Positions 6,887 to 15,804 are shown, numbered from the stretch's first letter. The stretch: DNA of 34,725 bases from Nitrospira sp. (GCA_002634385.1 NSJL01000037.1:1-34725); one strand, 5' to 3'. Made by a program: numbers and translations. The notes: generated by a model not told the origin, from the sequence alone.

Positions 6887-8137
6887 ATGAAAAGAGTGGT
6901 TATTACGGGAATTGGTGCGGTCACTCCGCTGGCCGGAACCTTTTATGGCTCATGGGAACGTTGTAAAGATGGCGTAACTGGGATCGGCGCGATCACCCGG
7001 TTCGATGCCTCGGGCCTTCCTTGGAAGGTAGCTGGAGAAATAAAGGATTTTTCGCCCGGGGCATACCTCTCCCCGAAGGAGGTTTTCCGGCACGATCCCT
7101 TTGTGCAGTACGCGGTTGCGGCCTCACTGATGGCGCTGGAGGATGCAGGTTTGTGGAACCGGACTCCGGAAGGCGGGGAGCCCTCCCTGCCGGGAGGATT
7201 TCCGGACGGGGCCGGTGTCCTCATCGGTTCGAGCCGTGGAGGAATCAGTACGGTGGAACGAGAGATGGAGAAAGTACGGAACCCCCGTTCCCCCCGTTCT
7301 TTTTCCCCGTATCTCATGCCGTCGAGCACCATCAGCATGGCGGCCTCGACCGTTGCGCAAAGAACGGGGCTACGAGGAAACTGTCTCGGCATCTCCAACG
7401 CCTGCGCCTCAGGGGCGAATGCCATCGGGGAAGCGTTCAGGCTCATACGCTCGGGCGTCGCTCCGCTTCTGCTCGCCGGGGGAACGGAAGCCCCTGTCTG
7501 CCCGCTTTGCGTAAGAGGATACGGGGCCTCGGGCACCCTTTCGAAGATCGAGGGTCCCACTGCCAGCAGGCCCTTCGACCGTACACGGGACGGTTTCGTC
7601 ATCGCGGAAGGCGCGGCAGTGCTGGTACTTGAGGAGTTATCCTCCGCACTGCAGAGGGGCGCACAGATGTACGGAGAGATTATCGGGTACAGCGCCACCG
7701 CCGATGCCTTTCATATGACCAAGCCTGATCCGCAGGGCGAGGCGAGGGCGATTCTCTCCGCCCTGAAAGATGCGGGAATCCCCCCGGAATCGGTGGAGTA
7801 CATCAATGTGCACGGTACGTCCACCCCTTTGGGCGACCGGGCGGAAGCGGAAGCGATAGGGACCGTCTTCGGCAGGCGGGCGGAGGCAATCCCGGCGAGC
7901 GCACTGAAGTCCATGACGGGTCATATGCTCGCCGCATCGGGGGCTTTCGAGGCGGCATGTACGGCAATGACCCTGCAGGAGGGCGTCATCCCCCCCTCCC
8001 TGCATCTCCTGGAGAGAGATCCCGGATGCCCTGTCGCTCTTGTTACCGAGAAACAGGAGACTGCGGCCCGGATCGCCGTTACCCAGTCCTTCGGTTTCGG
8101 CGGGGTCAACGCAGTGCTCGTCATGAAAAAAGCGTAA
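6887..8137 (+). CDS. fabF: Beta-ketoacyl-ACP synthase II-like condensing enzyme
   Basis: This 416-residue thiolase-fold enzyme elongates acyl-ACP with malonyl-ACP. It begins MKRVVITGIGAVTPLAG. The active-site cysteine lies in NACASG (about C173), the two histidines in NVHGTSTPLGD (H309) and KSMTGHMLAASG (H346), and the conserved lysine is K341. The gene stands alone: no acpP or other fatty-acid gene is beside it, so it may be an accessory or specialised KAS rather than the housekeeping one. It converges on the ceramide-type operon, so a link to long-chain acyl supply is conceivable but only inferred. The start is fixed by the conserved N terminus; no ribosome binding site is visible. Confidence 0.9.
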   Translation: MKRVVITGIGAVTPLAGTFYGSWERCKDGVTGIGAITRFDASGLPWKVAGEIKDFSPGAYLSPKEVFRHDPFVQYAVAASLMALEDAGLWNRTPEGGEPSLPGGFPDGAGVLIGSSRGGISTVEREMEKVRNPRSPRSFSPYLMPSSTISMAASTVAQRTGLRGNCLGISNACASGANAIGEAFRLIRSGVAPLLLAGGTEAPVCPLCVRGYGASGTLSKIEGPTASRPFDRTRDGFVIAEGAAVLVLEELSSALQRGAQMYGEIIGYSATADAFHMTKPDPQGEARAILSALKDAGIPPESVEYINVHGTSTPLGDRAEAEAIGTVFGRRAEAIPASALKSMTGHMLAASGAFEAACTAMTLQEGVIPPSLHLLERDPGCPVALVTEKQETAARIAVTQSFGFGGVNAVLVMKKA

Positions 8138-8158
8138 GACCGGGTAATTATTCCGGTC
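8138..8158. terminator. Hairpin between convergent genes
   Basis: GACCGG (8138-8143) and CCGGTC (8153-8158) form a hairpin immediately after the KAS stop codon. A second one (GGCC, 8163 onward, with GGCC) follows. It probably ends transcription from both sides; there is no T tract. Confidence 0.45.
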
Positions 8159-8189
8159 AGAAGGCCGGATATCAGGCCTCCTCTGCCCT

Positions 8190-9323
8190 CTATCCGCGGA
8201 TCCTCTTCTCGTATATCCGGTACTTCTTGTAGAGCGGGGCGCCGAACATTTCCGTTACGCGTATCACCGGGAGGTTGTCTTCGAGGATCCACGAAAACTC
8301 GATCCTCCGGTACTTTCCCTTTCGGAGGATCTGTTTGTGGCCCTCGGAAAAAAGGAGCGCATCCACCCCCCGGTTCCGGTACCCCTCCTTGATCCCGTAG
8401 AGCAGGAGTCGCAGGGAATCGATCTTCCTCGAATAGTAGAGTGCCTTCACCAGGGTTGCGGGATTCAGCCTGCCCTTCATGTGGCGGAGGACGGAATTGA
8501 AATCGGGGATCAGGCCCAGGAACCCCACCGGCTCCCCGTCCTTTTCCGCGATGAGGGTCAGTTCGGGAACCACCAGCGGCTTCAGTCTTCCTGCACTGTA
8601 GGCAAGCTCTTCATCCGTAAGGGGAAGGAACCCCCAGTTTTTCTCCCATGCCGCATTGTAGACCTCCTGGAACACCTTCATATCCGCCATGAAATCTCTC
8701 TTCGTGATGGGACGGACCGTTATCCCCTTCTTGGAGGCGAGGGAAGCGACACGCACCACTTTTTCGGGAAGGGTAGTCTCCATGGTATAAAGATAAGCGT
8801 GGAGATCCTTCACCTTGACCATCCCGAATCCCTCCATTAAGTCATTATAATAGGAATGATTATAGGGGGTCATCAGCATGGGGGAATGTCCGAACCCCTC
8901 GATGAGGAAACCGCATTCCTCGTTGGTGGAGAAACTCATGGGACCGCGCATTATTTCCATTCCGTGGTCTTTCAGCTCCCTGCATACCCTTTCCAGGAGG
9001 GCGCCGGCGGTCTCCCGGTCTTCGATACATTCGAAAAAACCGAAAAAACCGGCCCGCTCCCGATGGAAGGCAAGGTGCTGCCGGTTGACGATGGAGGCGA
9101 TACGCCCCACTGTCCTCCCCCCCCTGCGCGCCAGGAACAGCTTTATTTCCGCATGCGCGAAAAAGGGGTTTTTCGGGCTGAAGTGCGTCCTCAGGTCGCG
9201 TGTTAGCTGGGGGCAGAAATGCGGGTCGCCGGAATACAGGGAGTGGGGCACCCCGATAAAGGCATCGAGGTCACACGACGTCCTGACCTCTGCTACTTCA
9301 ACGGATGGGGAGGAGAGGGCCAT
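8190..9323 (-). CDS. GNAT-like acyltransferase, candidate bacterial ceramide synthase (bCerS)
   Basis: The protein has 377 residues and the look of a double GNAT fold. Recognisable stretches are FIGVPHSLYSGDPHFCPQL, FSPKNPFFAHAEIKLFLARR, VGRIASIVNRQH, MRGPMSFSTNEECGFLIEGF and MLMTPYNHSYYNDLMEGFGM. They are typical of the GNAT-like proteins that neighbour serine palmitoyltransferase genes in Gram-negatives. In Caulobacter such a protein is the ceramide synthase, which N-acylates the sphingoid intermediate. It is the last gene of a three-gene minus-strand operon, 20 bases after the Spt-like gene. Family membership is read from the sequence; the ceramide role rests on context. Alternative: an uncharacterised N-acyltransferase using another amine. 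Confidence 0.75.
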   Translation of the reverse strand: MALSSPSVEVAEVRTSCDLDAFIGVPHSLYSGDPHFCPQLTRDLRTHFSPKNPFFAHAEIKLFLARRGGRTVGRIASIVNRQHLAFHRERAGFFGFFECIEDRETAGALLERVCRELKDHGMEIMRGPMSFSTNEECGFLIEGFGHSPMLMTPYNHSYYNDLMEGFGMVKVKDLHAYLYTMETTLPEKVVRVASLASKKGITVRPITKRDFMADMKVFQEVYNAAWEKNWGFLPLTDEELAYSAGRLKPLVVPELTLIAEKDGEPVGFLGLIPDFNSVLRHMKGRLNPATLVKALYYSRKIDSLRLLLYGIKEGYRNRGVDALLFSEGHKQILRKGKYRRIEFSWILEDNLPVIRVTEMFGAPLYKKYRIYEKRIRG

Positions 9324-9343
9324 AAGGTGCCGGTGGACCGGGA

Positions 9344-10531
9344 TCAGATCAGGCCCAGGGCCTTTCCCACTTTGCCGAAGGCCTCCAATACCGTATCGAG
9401 ATGCGTATCGGTGTGTGTGGCCATATAGCTCGTCCTGATAAGCGCCTTGCCCGGGGGGACCGCGGGAGAGACGGCGACATTGGCAAAAACGCCCTCTTCC
9501 TGGAGCAGCATCGCCATCTTGAATGCGGTCTCGTCGGCCCCGACGATAATAGGGATGATGGGCGTCTCGCTGGGTCCGACGGCAAAGCCGAGCTCCTTGA
9601 AGCCCTTCAACATCTTACGGGTATTCTTCCAGAGCATCTCGATTCTCTCGGGCTCGCTCTCGATAATGTCGAGGGCCGCGCTCACCGAAGCCACCGATGC
9701 GGGGGTCGGGCTTGCACTGAAGATCAGGGCGCGTCCGAAATGCCTGATGTAATCGATGACGTCCTCGTCTCCCGCTATGAAGCCGCCGATGGAGGCAAGG
9801 GATTTGCTGTACGTGCCCATGATCAGGTCCACCTCGGCTTCAAGACCGAAATGTTCGGCGGTACCCCTGCCCCCCTTTCCCAGCACCCCGATTCCGTGGG
9901 CGTCATCCACCATGATGCGCGCCCCGTGGTCCTTCGCGATGCGGACCACTTCGGGGAGATTGATGATGTCGCCTTCCATGCTGAAAACACCGTCCACTAC
10001 GACGAGCTTCCCCCTGCCGTTTTCGGAAAGCACCCTGTCCAGATCCGCCATGTCGTTATGCTTGAACCTCTTCACTTCCCCGTAGGAGAGCCTGCAGCCG
10101 TCGACAATGCTTGCGTGGTCCATTTTATCGATGATCACCACATCGTCCTTGCCGACAACGGCGGAAATGACGCCGAGGTTGACCTGGAATCCCGTGGAAA
10201 AGACGAGTGCCGCCTCTTTTCGCATGAAACGGGCAAGTTTCCTCTCCAGCTCCACATGAATGTCGAGGGTTCCGTTCAAAAAGCGGGAGCCGGCGCATCC
10301 GGTCCCGTATTTCTTCACCGCCTCCACCGCGGCTTCCTTCACCTTGGGATGGTTAGTGAGCCCGAGATAGTTGTTCGAACCCACCATTATCATTTTCCTG
10401 CCGTTCAAGATGACCTCGGGGTCCTGGGCGCTCTCGATCACCCTGAAGAAAGGGTAGACGCCCGCCCGCCGGAGGTCATCCGCAGCAGTGAATTTAAAGC
10501 ATTTTTCAAATATATCAGTCTGTTTCGTCAT
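9344..10531 (-). CDS. Serine palmitoyltransferase-like alpha-oxoamine synthase
   Basis: This is a PLP enzyme of 395 residues from the alpha-oxoamine synthase group (with KBL, BioF and HemA/ALAS). Features: [25 protein letters not shown], the PLP-stacking histidine in DKMDHASI (H139), the aspartate in VDDAHGIG, and the PLP lysine in [13 protein letters not shown] (K243). SPT condenses L-serine with a fatty acyl thioester to 3-ketosphinganine. The start at 10531 is chosen because its ATG overlaps the upstream stop codon as ATGA. Alone, a glycine acetyltransferase or BioF activity would be possible. The flanking GNAT-like and SDR genes and the absence of bio genes favour SPT. Confidence 0.8.
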   Translation of the reverse strand: MTKQTDIFEKCFKFTAADDLRRAGVYPFFRVIESAQDPEVILNGRKMIMVGSNNYLGLTNHPKVKEAAVEAVKKYGTGCAGSRFLNGTLDIHVELERKLARFMRKEAALVFSTGFQVNLGVISAVVGKDDVVIIDKMDHASIVDGCRLSYGEVKRFKHNDMADLDRVLSENGRGKLVVVDGVFSMEGDIINLPEVVRIAKDHGARIMVDDAHGIGVLGKGGRGTAEHFGLEAEVDLIMGTYSKSLASIGGFIAGDEDVIDYIRHFGRALIFSASPTPASVASVSAALDIIESEPERIEMLWKNTRKMLKGFKELGFAVGPSETPIIPIIVGADETAFKMAMLLQEEGVFANVAVSPAVPPGKALIRTSYMATHTDTHLDTVLEAFGKVGKALGLI

Positions 10532-11490
10532 AACCACTGATGGATCCTGTACCAATCCGCCGTCCATCTTGCTCCTTCCCTTATTTTCACCTTCGGTTCA
10601 AAACCCAACCTCTCCGCCGCTTTGCTCGAATCGCACACCCAATGGGAATATTTCATTTCCCGTATCTTATCGCTGTTGATGATATTCGTCCCCCGCATCT
10701 TCTCGGACATACGTCCCAGCAGCGGCATGATGGCCCGGGGGACAAGAAGCCGCAGCGGCCTCTTCTGCATCGCTTCGGAGATGGCGTCAACGATATCGTC
10801 CGTGGAATGGATGTCCCTGTCGGACAGGAAGAAAGCCTCCCCCACCGCCGCTTCACTCTGAGAAGAAAGTATTATACCATGTACAAGGTCTTCCACATAG
10901 ATAAAAGAGTAGTAGCATTTGCCCCAATAGGGGACGATCCCCGATTTCACCATCTTGAAGAACACCAGCATATCCCGGTCGCGCGGCCCGTACACGGCAG
11001 GGGGCCTGATAACGGTAAGCGGAAGCTCGTTCCGGTACCTGAAGACAATTTCCTCCCCTTCCCGCTTCGTTTTCCCGTACACGGATACGGGGACCGCCTT
11101 GCTGTCCTCACGCAGGGGCCTTCCATCGGGGCTCGGTCCCACGGCGGCGAGACTGCTCAGGTAGACCAGGCGCCGCACGCCGGGATTATGGGCGGCCACG
11201 GCGCGCATTATATTTTCCGTGCCCTTCACATTGACCGCAAAGAATTCGTCCATCGAACAGGTCTTGGTGATCCCCGCAAGGTGAAAGACATAATCGACCC
11301 CTTGCACCGCGGGGGGGAGTGACGCGGCATCCCGGCAATCACCATGAAGGAGGCGCACATTCAGGTCTTCCAGGTACCGGACGCTGGAAGTAGTCCTGAC
11401 AAGACAGGAAACGTCGAATCCCTGCCGGACCAGGGAGTCGACGAGATGGCTGCCGATGAAGCCCGTTGCACCGGTTACCAGTGCCTTCAT
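10528..11490 (-). CDS. Extended-SDR NAD(P) epimerase/reductase, candidate ceramide reductase (CerR)
   Basis: The enzyme has 320 residues, with the Rossmann motif [12 protein letters not shown] at the N terminus, [19 protein letters not shown], a catalytic serine region (YLSSLAAVG) and the YxxxK pair in [11 protein letters not shown]. The proline-rich PPAVYGPRD follows. It belongs to the atypical/extended SDR group that contains Caulobacter CerR, which reduces the 3-keto group in ceramide synthesis. The stop codon overlaps the Spt-like start by four bases, showing translational coupling. I use the ATG at 11490, where the Rossmann fold begins. The frame is open upstream to 11604 and includes two CxxC motifs. 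A promoter lies at 11649-11678. Confidence 0.78.
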   Translation of the reverse strand: MKALVTGATGFIGSHLVDSLVRQGFDVSCLVRTTSSVRYLEDLNVRLLHGDCRDAASLPPAVQGVDYVFHLAGITKTCSMDEFFAVNVKGTENIMRAVAAHNPGVRRLVYLSSLAAVGPSPDGRPLREDSKAVPVSVYGKTKREGEEIVFRYRNELPLTVIRPPAVYGPRDRDMLVFFKMVKSGIVPYWGKCYYSFIYVEDLVHGIILSSQSEAAVGEAFFLSDRDIHSTDDIVDAISEAMQKRPLRLLVPRAIMPLLGRMSEKMRGTNIINSDKIREMKYSHWVCDSSKAAERLGFEPKVKIREGARWTADWYRIHQWL

Positions 11491-11648
11491 GAGAGGCAGC
11501 GTTCCCGGAACAGCCTGCAACAGGCGAAAGCGGCACACGCGACATACAATAGTTGGCTGTATTTTATCTCTGCATTCTTCACAAATTTTCTCCCCGTCCT
11601 GCACCTGCCGGGCGGAGGCCAGGGGGGATCCCCTTTCTGTGTGCCTTA

Positions 11649-11678
11649 ACTATAAGACAGGCCCGCTACTTTTTTCAA
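11649..11678 (-). promoter_or_regulatory. Sigma-70 promoter of the ceramide-type operon
   Basis: On the minus strand TTGAAA (11678-11673), 18 bases, then TATAGT (11654-11649). The -35 box overlaps the stop codon of the upstream nfeD-like gene. The predicted leader before the CerR ATG is about 150 bases and has no strong Shine-Dalgarno near the ATG. Confidence 0.5.
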
Positions 11679-13009
11679 GAAAGGGGGATTCTCTTCACTT
11701 TTACCGCGAGTCCCCTGACCTCCGTGACGACAACCCGCTCGTCCTTTTGTATTGTTTCGTCGGAGAAAGCGGACCAGATCTCACCGTGCAGCGCTGCCAT
11801 CCCCCCCTCGGGGGTGATAGTGCTCTTCGCCTTCCCTTCTAGGCCGATAAGCCCCTCTTCGCCGGTGACGGGCTTTCGCACTGCCGCCCGGTAGGCAAGC
11901 CGGAGGGTTACGGCAAAAAAGAGGGCGGTAATCAATGCGGCGGGAAGAACGATGGAGAGGGAGAGTCTGAAAAAAGGCAAGGGGGATTCGAAAAGCATAA
12001 GGGAGCCGAGGATAAGGGAAAGGAGGCCCCCGACGGTCAACATGCCGTAGGAAGTGATCTTTACCTCCAGGATAAAGAGGATAATGCCGGTGATAATCAG
12101 GAGAAGACCTGCATAGTTGACCGGCAGGGTCTGAAGGGCATAGAAGCCGAGGATAAGGCAGATACTCCCGATCACTCCGGGAAGGACCGCCCCGGGGTTC
12201 GCCAGCTCGAAAAAGAGGCCGTAGAAACCGAGAAGCAGGAGAATATACGCTATATTGGGATTGCTTATCAGATCCAGTATCTTTTGACGCAGGCTCATCT
12301 CGTGCTCGATCACTTTGGCACGGGAGGTCCTGAGCATCTTCTTTCCCGCGGCAGTGGTCACTTCCTTTCCGTCGAGGGAGGAGAGAAGGGAGGGAACGTC
12401 AGGGGCGATCAGGTCGATTACCCTATTCTGCACGGCTTCCGTTTCCGTAATGGAGGCGCTCTTCCGCACCGCCTCTTCCGCCCACCGGGAGTTCCTCCCC
12501 CGCTGTTCCGCGATGGATTTGAGGTAGGCAACGGCATCGTTCGTCACCTTTTCGCTCATCACTTTGTCCATTTTTTCGCCCATGGCGACCGGATGCGCTG
12601 CCCCGATGTTCGTTCCCGGCGCCATGGCGGCGATGTGGGCCGCCATGGTGATAAAGACCCCCGCCGATGCGGCCCGGGCCCCGCTCGGCGCAACATAGAC
12701 GATCACGGGGACGGGTGAACCGATAATATCCCGTACAATGTTTCTCATGGAGGTGTCGAGGCCGCCGGGGGTGTCCAGTCTGATAAGCAGCGCTTCCGTC
12801 CCCGGGCCCGAGGCCTTTTTCAACGAGGAGCCGATATACTCGGCGGCGACGGGATTGATGATGCCCTCCACCGTGATCGCCAGTACCGTCCCCTGCGTCC
12901 CCTGCCCTCTTTGCTCAGTTTCCGCGGAGCAAAGCGGGACGGGGAGAAGGAGCAGCAACAGGAGGAGGGCCGATACGCCTATGGGAATGCGTGTGCCGGT
13001 TCTGTGCAT
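11675..13009 (-). CDS. NfeD-family membrane-bound ClpP-class serine protease
   Basis: The protein has 444 residues. An N-terminal signal or anchor (ALLLLLLLLPVPLCSAE) precedes a ClpP-like protease domain with IRLDTPGGLDTSMRNI, the nucleophile serine in RAASAGVF (S115) and the lysine in MSEKVTNDA (K154), which form the Ser-Lys dyad of this family. Several membrane spans follow (residues about 245-365), then a C-terminal NfeD OB-fold domain (GLEGKAKSTITPEGGMAALHG). Members of this family usually pair with a stomatin/SPFH gene and act in membrane protein quality control; no SPFH gene is adjacent here. It is divergent from glgC. Confidence 0.9.
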   Translation of the reverse strand: MHRTGTRIPIGVSALLLLLLLLPVPLCSAETEQRGQGTQGTVLAITVEGIINPVAAEYIGSSLKKASGPGTEALLIRLDTPGGLDTSMRNIVRDIIGSPVPVIVYVAPSGARAASAGVFITMAAHIAAMAPGTNIGAAHPVAMGEKMDKVMSEKVTNDAVAYLKSIAEQRGRNSRWAEEAVRKSASITETEAVQNRVIDLIAPDVPSLLSSLDGKEVTTAAGKKMLRTSRAKVIEHEMSLRQKILDLISNPNIAYILLLLGFYGLFFELANPGAVLPGVIGSICLILGFYALQTLPVNYAGLLLIITGIILFILEVKITSYGMLTVGGLLSLILGSLMLFESPLPFFRLSLSIVLPAALITALFFAVTLRLAYRAAVRKPVTGEEGLIGLEGKAKSTITPEGGMAALHGEIWSAFSDETIQKDERVVVTEVRGLAVKVKRIPLS

Positions 13010-13015
13010 ACTGCA

Positions 13016-13024
13016 ATTATACCA
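13016..13024 (-). promoter_or_regulatory. Extended -10 promoter of the nfeD-like gene, probably leaderless
   Basis: On the minus strand TGGTATAAT (a perfect extended -10) ends six bases before the ATG at 13009. Transcription should start at the A of the ATG. No Shine-Dalgarno is present. Confidence 0.6.
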
Positions 13025-13081
13025 TAGGGCACGTTCGGGCGGTTGCAGCCCTACCCCGTTGAGAAATACGGCAATTCCGTA

Positions 13082-13110
13082 TTGACACCCGGGTTTGTTC
13101 CTGCTATATT
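13082..13110 (+). promoter_or_regulatory. Sigma-70 promoter of glgC, probably leaderless
   Basis: TTGACA (13082-13087), a 17-base spacer, and TATATT (13105-13110) preceded by TGC. The ATG at 13117 follows after six bases, so the transcript likely begins at that ATG. If the second ATG (13144) is used, the leader would be 27 bases with no good ribosome binding site. Confidence 0.7.
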
Positions 13111-13116
13111 CTTTTA

Positions 13117-14373
13117 ATGCAGAAATACAGAAAATGCGCTACCATGAACGATGTACTGGCCATCATTCTCGCGGGGGGAAAGGGAGAGCGTCTCTCCCCC
13201 CTGACCATTCACCGCGCCAAGCCGGCCGTGCCCTTCGGAGGGAAATACCGGATCATCGATTTCACTCTCAGCAACTGCATCAACTCCAATATCCGGAAGA
13301 TGGCGGTGATCACCCAGTATAAATCCCTCTCCCTGGACCGGCATCTCGCCCTGGGATGGGAGCACCTCTTCTCCGCAGAACTGGGCGAGTTCGTTATCAA
13401 TGTTCCTCCCCAGCAGCGGGTGGACGAGAGATGGTATGCGGGGACCGCGGATGCGGTATACCAGAATATCTACCTCATCGAGAAGGAAGCCCCTCCCTAC
13501 CTCCTCATCCTCTCGGGGGATCACATCTACAAGATGGACTACTCCGATATGTACGCCTTCCACAAGGATACGGGGGCTACGGGGACCATCGCCGCCATCG
13601 AGGTGGACAGGAAGCACGCCTCGGCTTTCGGGGTGATAGAAGTGGACAGCCAATGGCGGATCGTCGGCTTCGAAGAAAAACCCGCCGATCCGAAAACCAT
13701 CCCGGGAACCCCGGACCAGTGTCTGGTCTCCATGGGCGTCTATCTCTTCAATACCGAAATGATGATCGAAGAACTGAAGATAGACGCGGCACGCTCCTCC
13801 TCCCATGATTTCGGCAAGAACATCATCCCCGAGATGATGAAGACAGGAAGACTTTTCGCATACAATTTCAGGGATGAAAACAAAAAAGAGGCAAAATACT
13901 GGCGGGACGTGGGGACCATCGACTCCTACTGGGAGGCGAACATGGACCTCGTTTCGGTGGATCCCCTGCTCAATCTCTATGACAGGGAATGGCCCATACG
14001 GACGCGCCAATACCAGAACCCCCCGGCCAAGTTCGTCTTCGCTCAGGAATACGAAGGGGGCAGACTGGGTATCGCCCTGGATTCCATCGTGTGCGACGGC
14101 TGCATCATCAGCGGGGGGAGAGTACAGAACTCCGTCCTGTCGCCCAATGTACGGATCAACAGCTGGGCCACCGTGGAGGAGTCCATTCTTATGGAGAATG
14201 TGGAGATCGGGAGGCATGCGAGAATACGGCGTGCCATTATTGACAAGGATGTGTACATTCCCACCGGTACCGTTATCGGGTACGATAGCGAGGAGGACCG
14301 AAAGAGGTTCCACGTGAGCCCCGACGGGATCGTGGTGATCCCGAAGTTCGTCAAGAGCTCTCTCCAGGAATAG
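13117..14373 (+). CDS. glgC: Glucose-1-phosphate adenylyltransferase
   Basis: This 418-residue enzyme makes ADP-glucose from glucose-1-phosphate and ATP, the committed step of bacterial glycogen synthesis. The nucleotide-binding motif ILAGGKGERLSPLT, then KPAVPFGGKYRIIDFTLSNC, WYAGTADAVYQN, LILSGDHIYKMDY, FEEKPADPK and the C-terminal left-handed beta-helix (VCDGCIISGGRVQNSVLS) are all present. Two starts are possible: ATG 13117, at the predicted transcription start, and ATG 13144, closest to the conserved MNDVLAIILAGG. I list the first because of the promoter position. No other glycogen gene is adjacent. Confidence 0.95.
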   Translation: MQKYRKCATMNDVLAIILAGGKGERLSPLTIHRAKPAVPFGGKYRIIDFTLSNCINSNIRKMAVITQYKSLSLDRHLALGWEHLFSAELGEFVINVPPQQRVDERWYAGTADAVYQNIYLIEKEAPPYLLILSGDHIYKMDYSDMYAFHKDTGATGTIAAIEVDRKHASAFGVIEVDSQWRIVGFEEKPADPKTIPGTPDQCLVSMGVYLFNTEMMIEELKIDAARSSSHDFGKNIIPEMMKTGRLFAYNFRDENKKEAKYWRDVGTIDSYWEANMDLVSVDPLLNLYDREWPIRTRQYQNPPAKFVFAQEYEGGRLGIALDSIVCDGCIISGGRVQNSVLSPNVRINSWATVEESILMENVEIGRHARIRRAIIDKDVYIPTGTVIGYDSEEDRKRFHVSPDGIVVIPKFVKSSLQE

Positions 14374-14468
14374 TCTTTTCCTTCAGGTGTTTCTGCGTCA
14401 CTCCCCGACGCCGATCCCTGCCGGGGCAGATGCAGCAACATGCCCAGCCAGTTTGTTGAGGCGTGATG

Positions 14469-14690
14469 TTATGCCGCCGCTAATTCCAATTTTTCTTTTG
14501 TGATATTAGGAAGGCGCACAGGAGCAAAAAACTTTTCAGGGTACAAATAATCCTCGCCCGACTCATCAATGACTCGTATCTGGTGGTGTTTTTTGGCTGC
14601 CCTGTCAGACAGTACTTCGTATAGTTTTCTTTTTTCTAACGAAGATTCATAGCCGCGATTATCTACGCATATCATAAAGTGTCTTTTCAT
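14469..14690 (-). CDS. Small hypothetical protein (73 aa)
   Basis: I do not recognise a named function. The sequence MKRHFMICVDNRGYESSLEK, then KLYEVLSDRAAKKHHQIRV and ESGEDYLYPEKFF, resembles small conserved proteins of unknown role found in several anaerobes. The ATG at 14690 has a good AAGGAGA seven bases upstream, which supports translation. It lies between glgC (convergent) and the insertion sequence. The element's end at about 14727 sits just upstream of the gene, so the insertion probably displaced its native promoter. Confidence 0.6.
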   Translation of the reverse strand: MKRHFMICVDNRGYESSLEKRKLYEVLSDRAAKKHHQIRVIDESGEDYLYPEKFFAPVRLPNITKEKLELAAA

Positions 14691-14726
14691 AGCATCTCCT
14701 TACAAATATCTTTTGATTTTGATTTC

Positions 14727-15804
14727 TTTAGGACCTACGCGTTTGCCTGTTGCAGATAACGTCGGACGGCGTACCTGCCGATCATCGCTTTCTGCTCATA
14801 CCACGAAATCCCCTGCTGTAATCGAGTCCACTCCATTTTGATGAATGCCGTCAGGGCGGCAAAGATATGCGTCTTCTGTGAAACAGCCTTCGTGCTGTAA
14901 CATTTCTCTATCCCCGTCGTCTGCTTCAGTCCCCGGTGAAACTCTTCGATCTTCCAGCGCTTCTTCCAGTGCTTCTTCAGCTCTCTATAGCTCACCGACA
15001 GGTCGCTGCTCACCAAGTAGGTAATGTCCCCGTCTTTGGAGACTAGCTTACCCACCATCACAGGCCCATATCCCTTCAGCCACACCTGTCTCACCCGTCT
15101 TTTGGCGAGTTCCAGATCACTGATCGAAATATCGAACCCTCGAAGCACGCTGACCTGTCGGTTTCCCTTCACGTTACAGATAAACTGCCACTCACATTCC
15201 CCGGTGATCACCTTGAGGTTCTCTATACTTGAGTACCAGGCATCCATCAAGACATACAGGGGTGAAAACCCTCTTTTCTTTGCCTTTTTCAGCATCTCCC
15301 GGAATAGTTCATTCTTGCTCTTCCCTTCAGCCTCTTTCTGGTATATCCGATAGTCCACCGGAATGAACTCCTCCCCCTTGGTCCACAGCAGATTCACCAT
15401 TCCTATGCCGTTTACAATCCGGTGTTCATTCCCGCTGTACTGCTTTCGGGCAAGCTCATTGTCTCGGGAGTATTCTTTATTGAGAACCGTATCATCTTCA
15501 ATCAAGTATCCTGTAGAGGTATCCACCATTACTTTCACTTTGCCCCATAGTTCTGAAGGGTGGTGCCGGTCTCCTGCCAACCAGCGGGAGACCGCATCAT
15601 GCTCCATCCCTTGTACGGGAGAGACTTTCGATAGCTCTACTCCGCTGTATCGGTTCTGAGTGGCAATCAGAAAATCGCTGTATATTTCCAAAGAGCACTT
15701 CTGCTTCTGCATACTTACTACTCACTGCTGTTTCGGTCCTTACGTCTTGTCCTTTCCTCTCTCTATTTTCCCATACCTCCTACCCCAAATGCGTAAGTCC
15801 TAAA
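14727..15804 (-). mobile_element. DDE insertion sequence, complete (IS701/IS4-like)
   Basis: The ends are inverted: TTTAGGACCTACGCGTTTG from 14727 inward and, on the opposite strand, TTTAGGACTTACGCATTTG from 15804 inward, two mismatches in 19. A single transposase gene fills the 1.08-kb interval. No convincing direct target duplication is seen beyond the ends, so the exact boundary (whether TTTA/TAAA belongs to it) is uncertain. Confidence 0.8.
14735..15712 (-). CDS. Transposase, IS701/IS4-like DDE type
   Basis: This is a 325-residue transposase. A first acidic region with YLIEDDTVLNKEYS is followed by ARKQYSGNEHRIVNGI, MVNLLWTKGEEFIPVDYRIY, the second aspartate in LYVLMDAWYSS, and the glutamate region RWKIEEFHRGLKQTTGIEKC. 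That is the D-D-E arrangement of RNase H-fold transposases of the DDE_5/IS701 type. The frame is intact, the terminal repeats are close to both gene ends, and the element may still be active. The exact IS family is less certain than the DDE nature. Confidence 0.85.
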   Translation of the reverse strand: MQKQKCSLEIYSDFLIATQNRYSGVELSKVSPVQGMEHDAVSRWLAGDRHHPSELWGKVKVMVDTSTGYLIEDDTVLNKEYSRDNELARKQYSGNEHRIVNGIGMVNLLWTKGEEFIPVDYRIYQKEAEGKSKNELFREMLKKAKKRGFSPLYVLMDAWYSSIENLKVITGECEWQFICNVKGNRQVSVLRGFDISISDLELAKRRVRQVWLKGYGPVMVGKLVSKDGDITYLVSSDLSVSYRELKKHWKKRWKIEEFHRGLKQTTGIEKCYSTKAVSQKTHIFAALTAFIKMEWTRLQQGISWYEQKAMIGRYAVRRYLQQANA

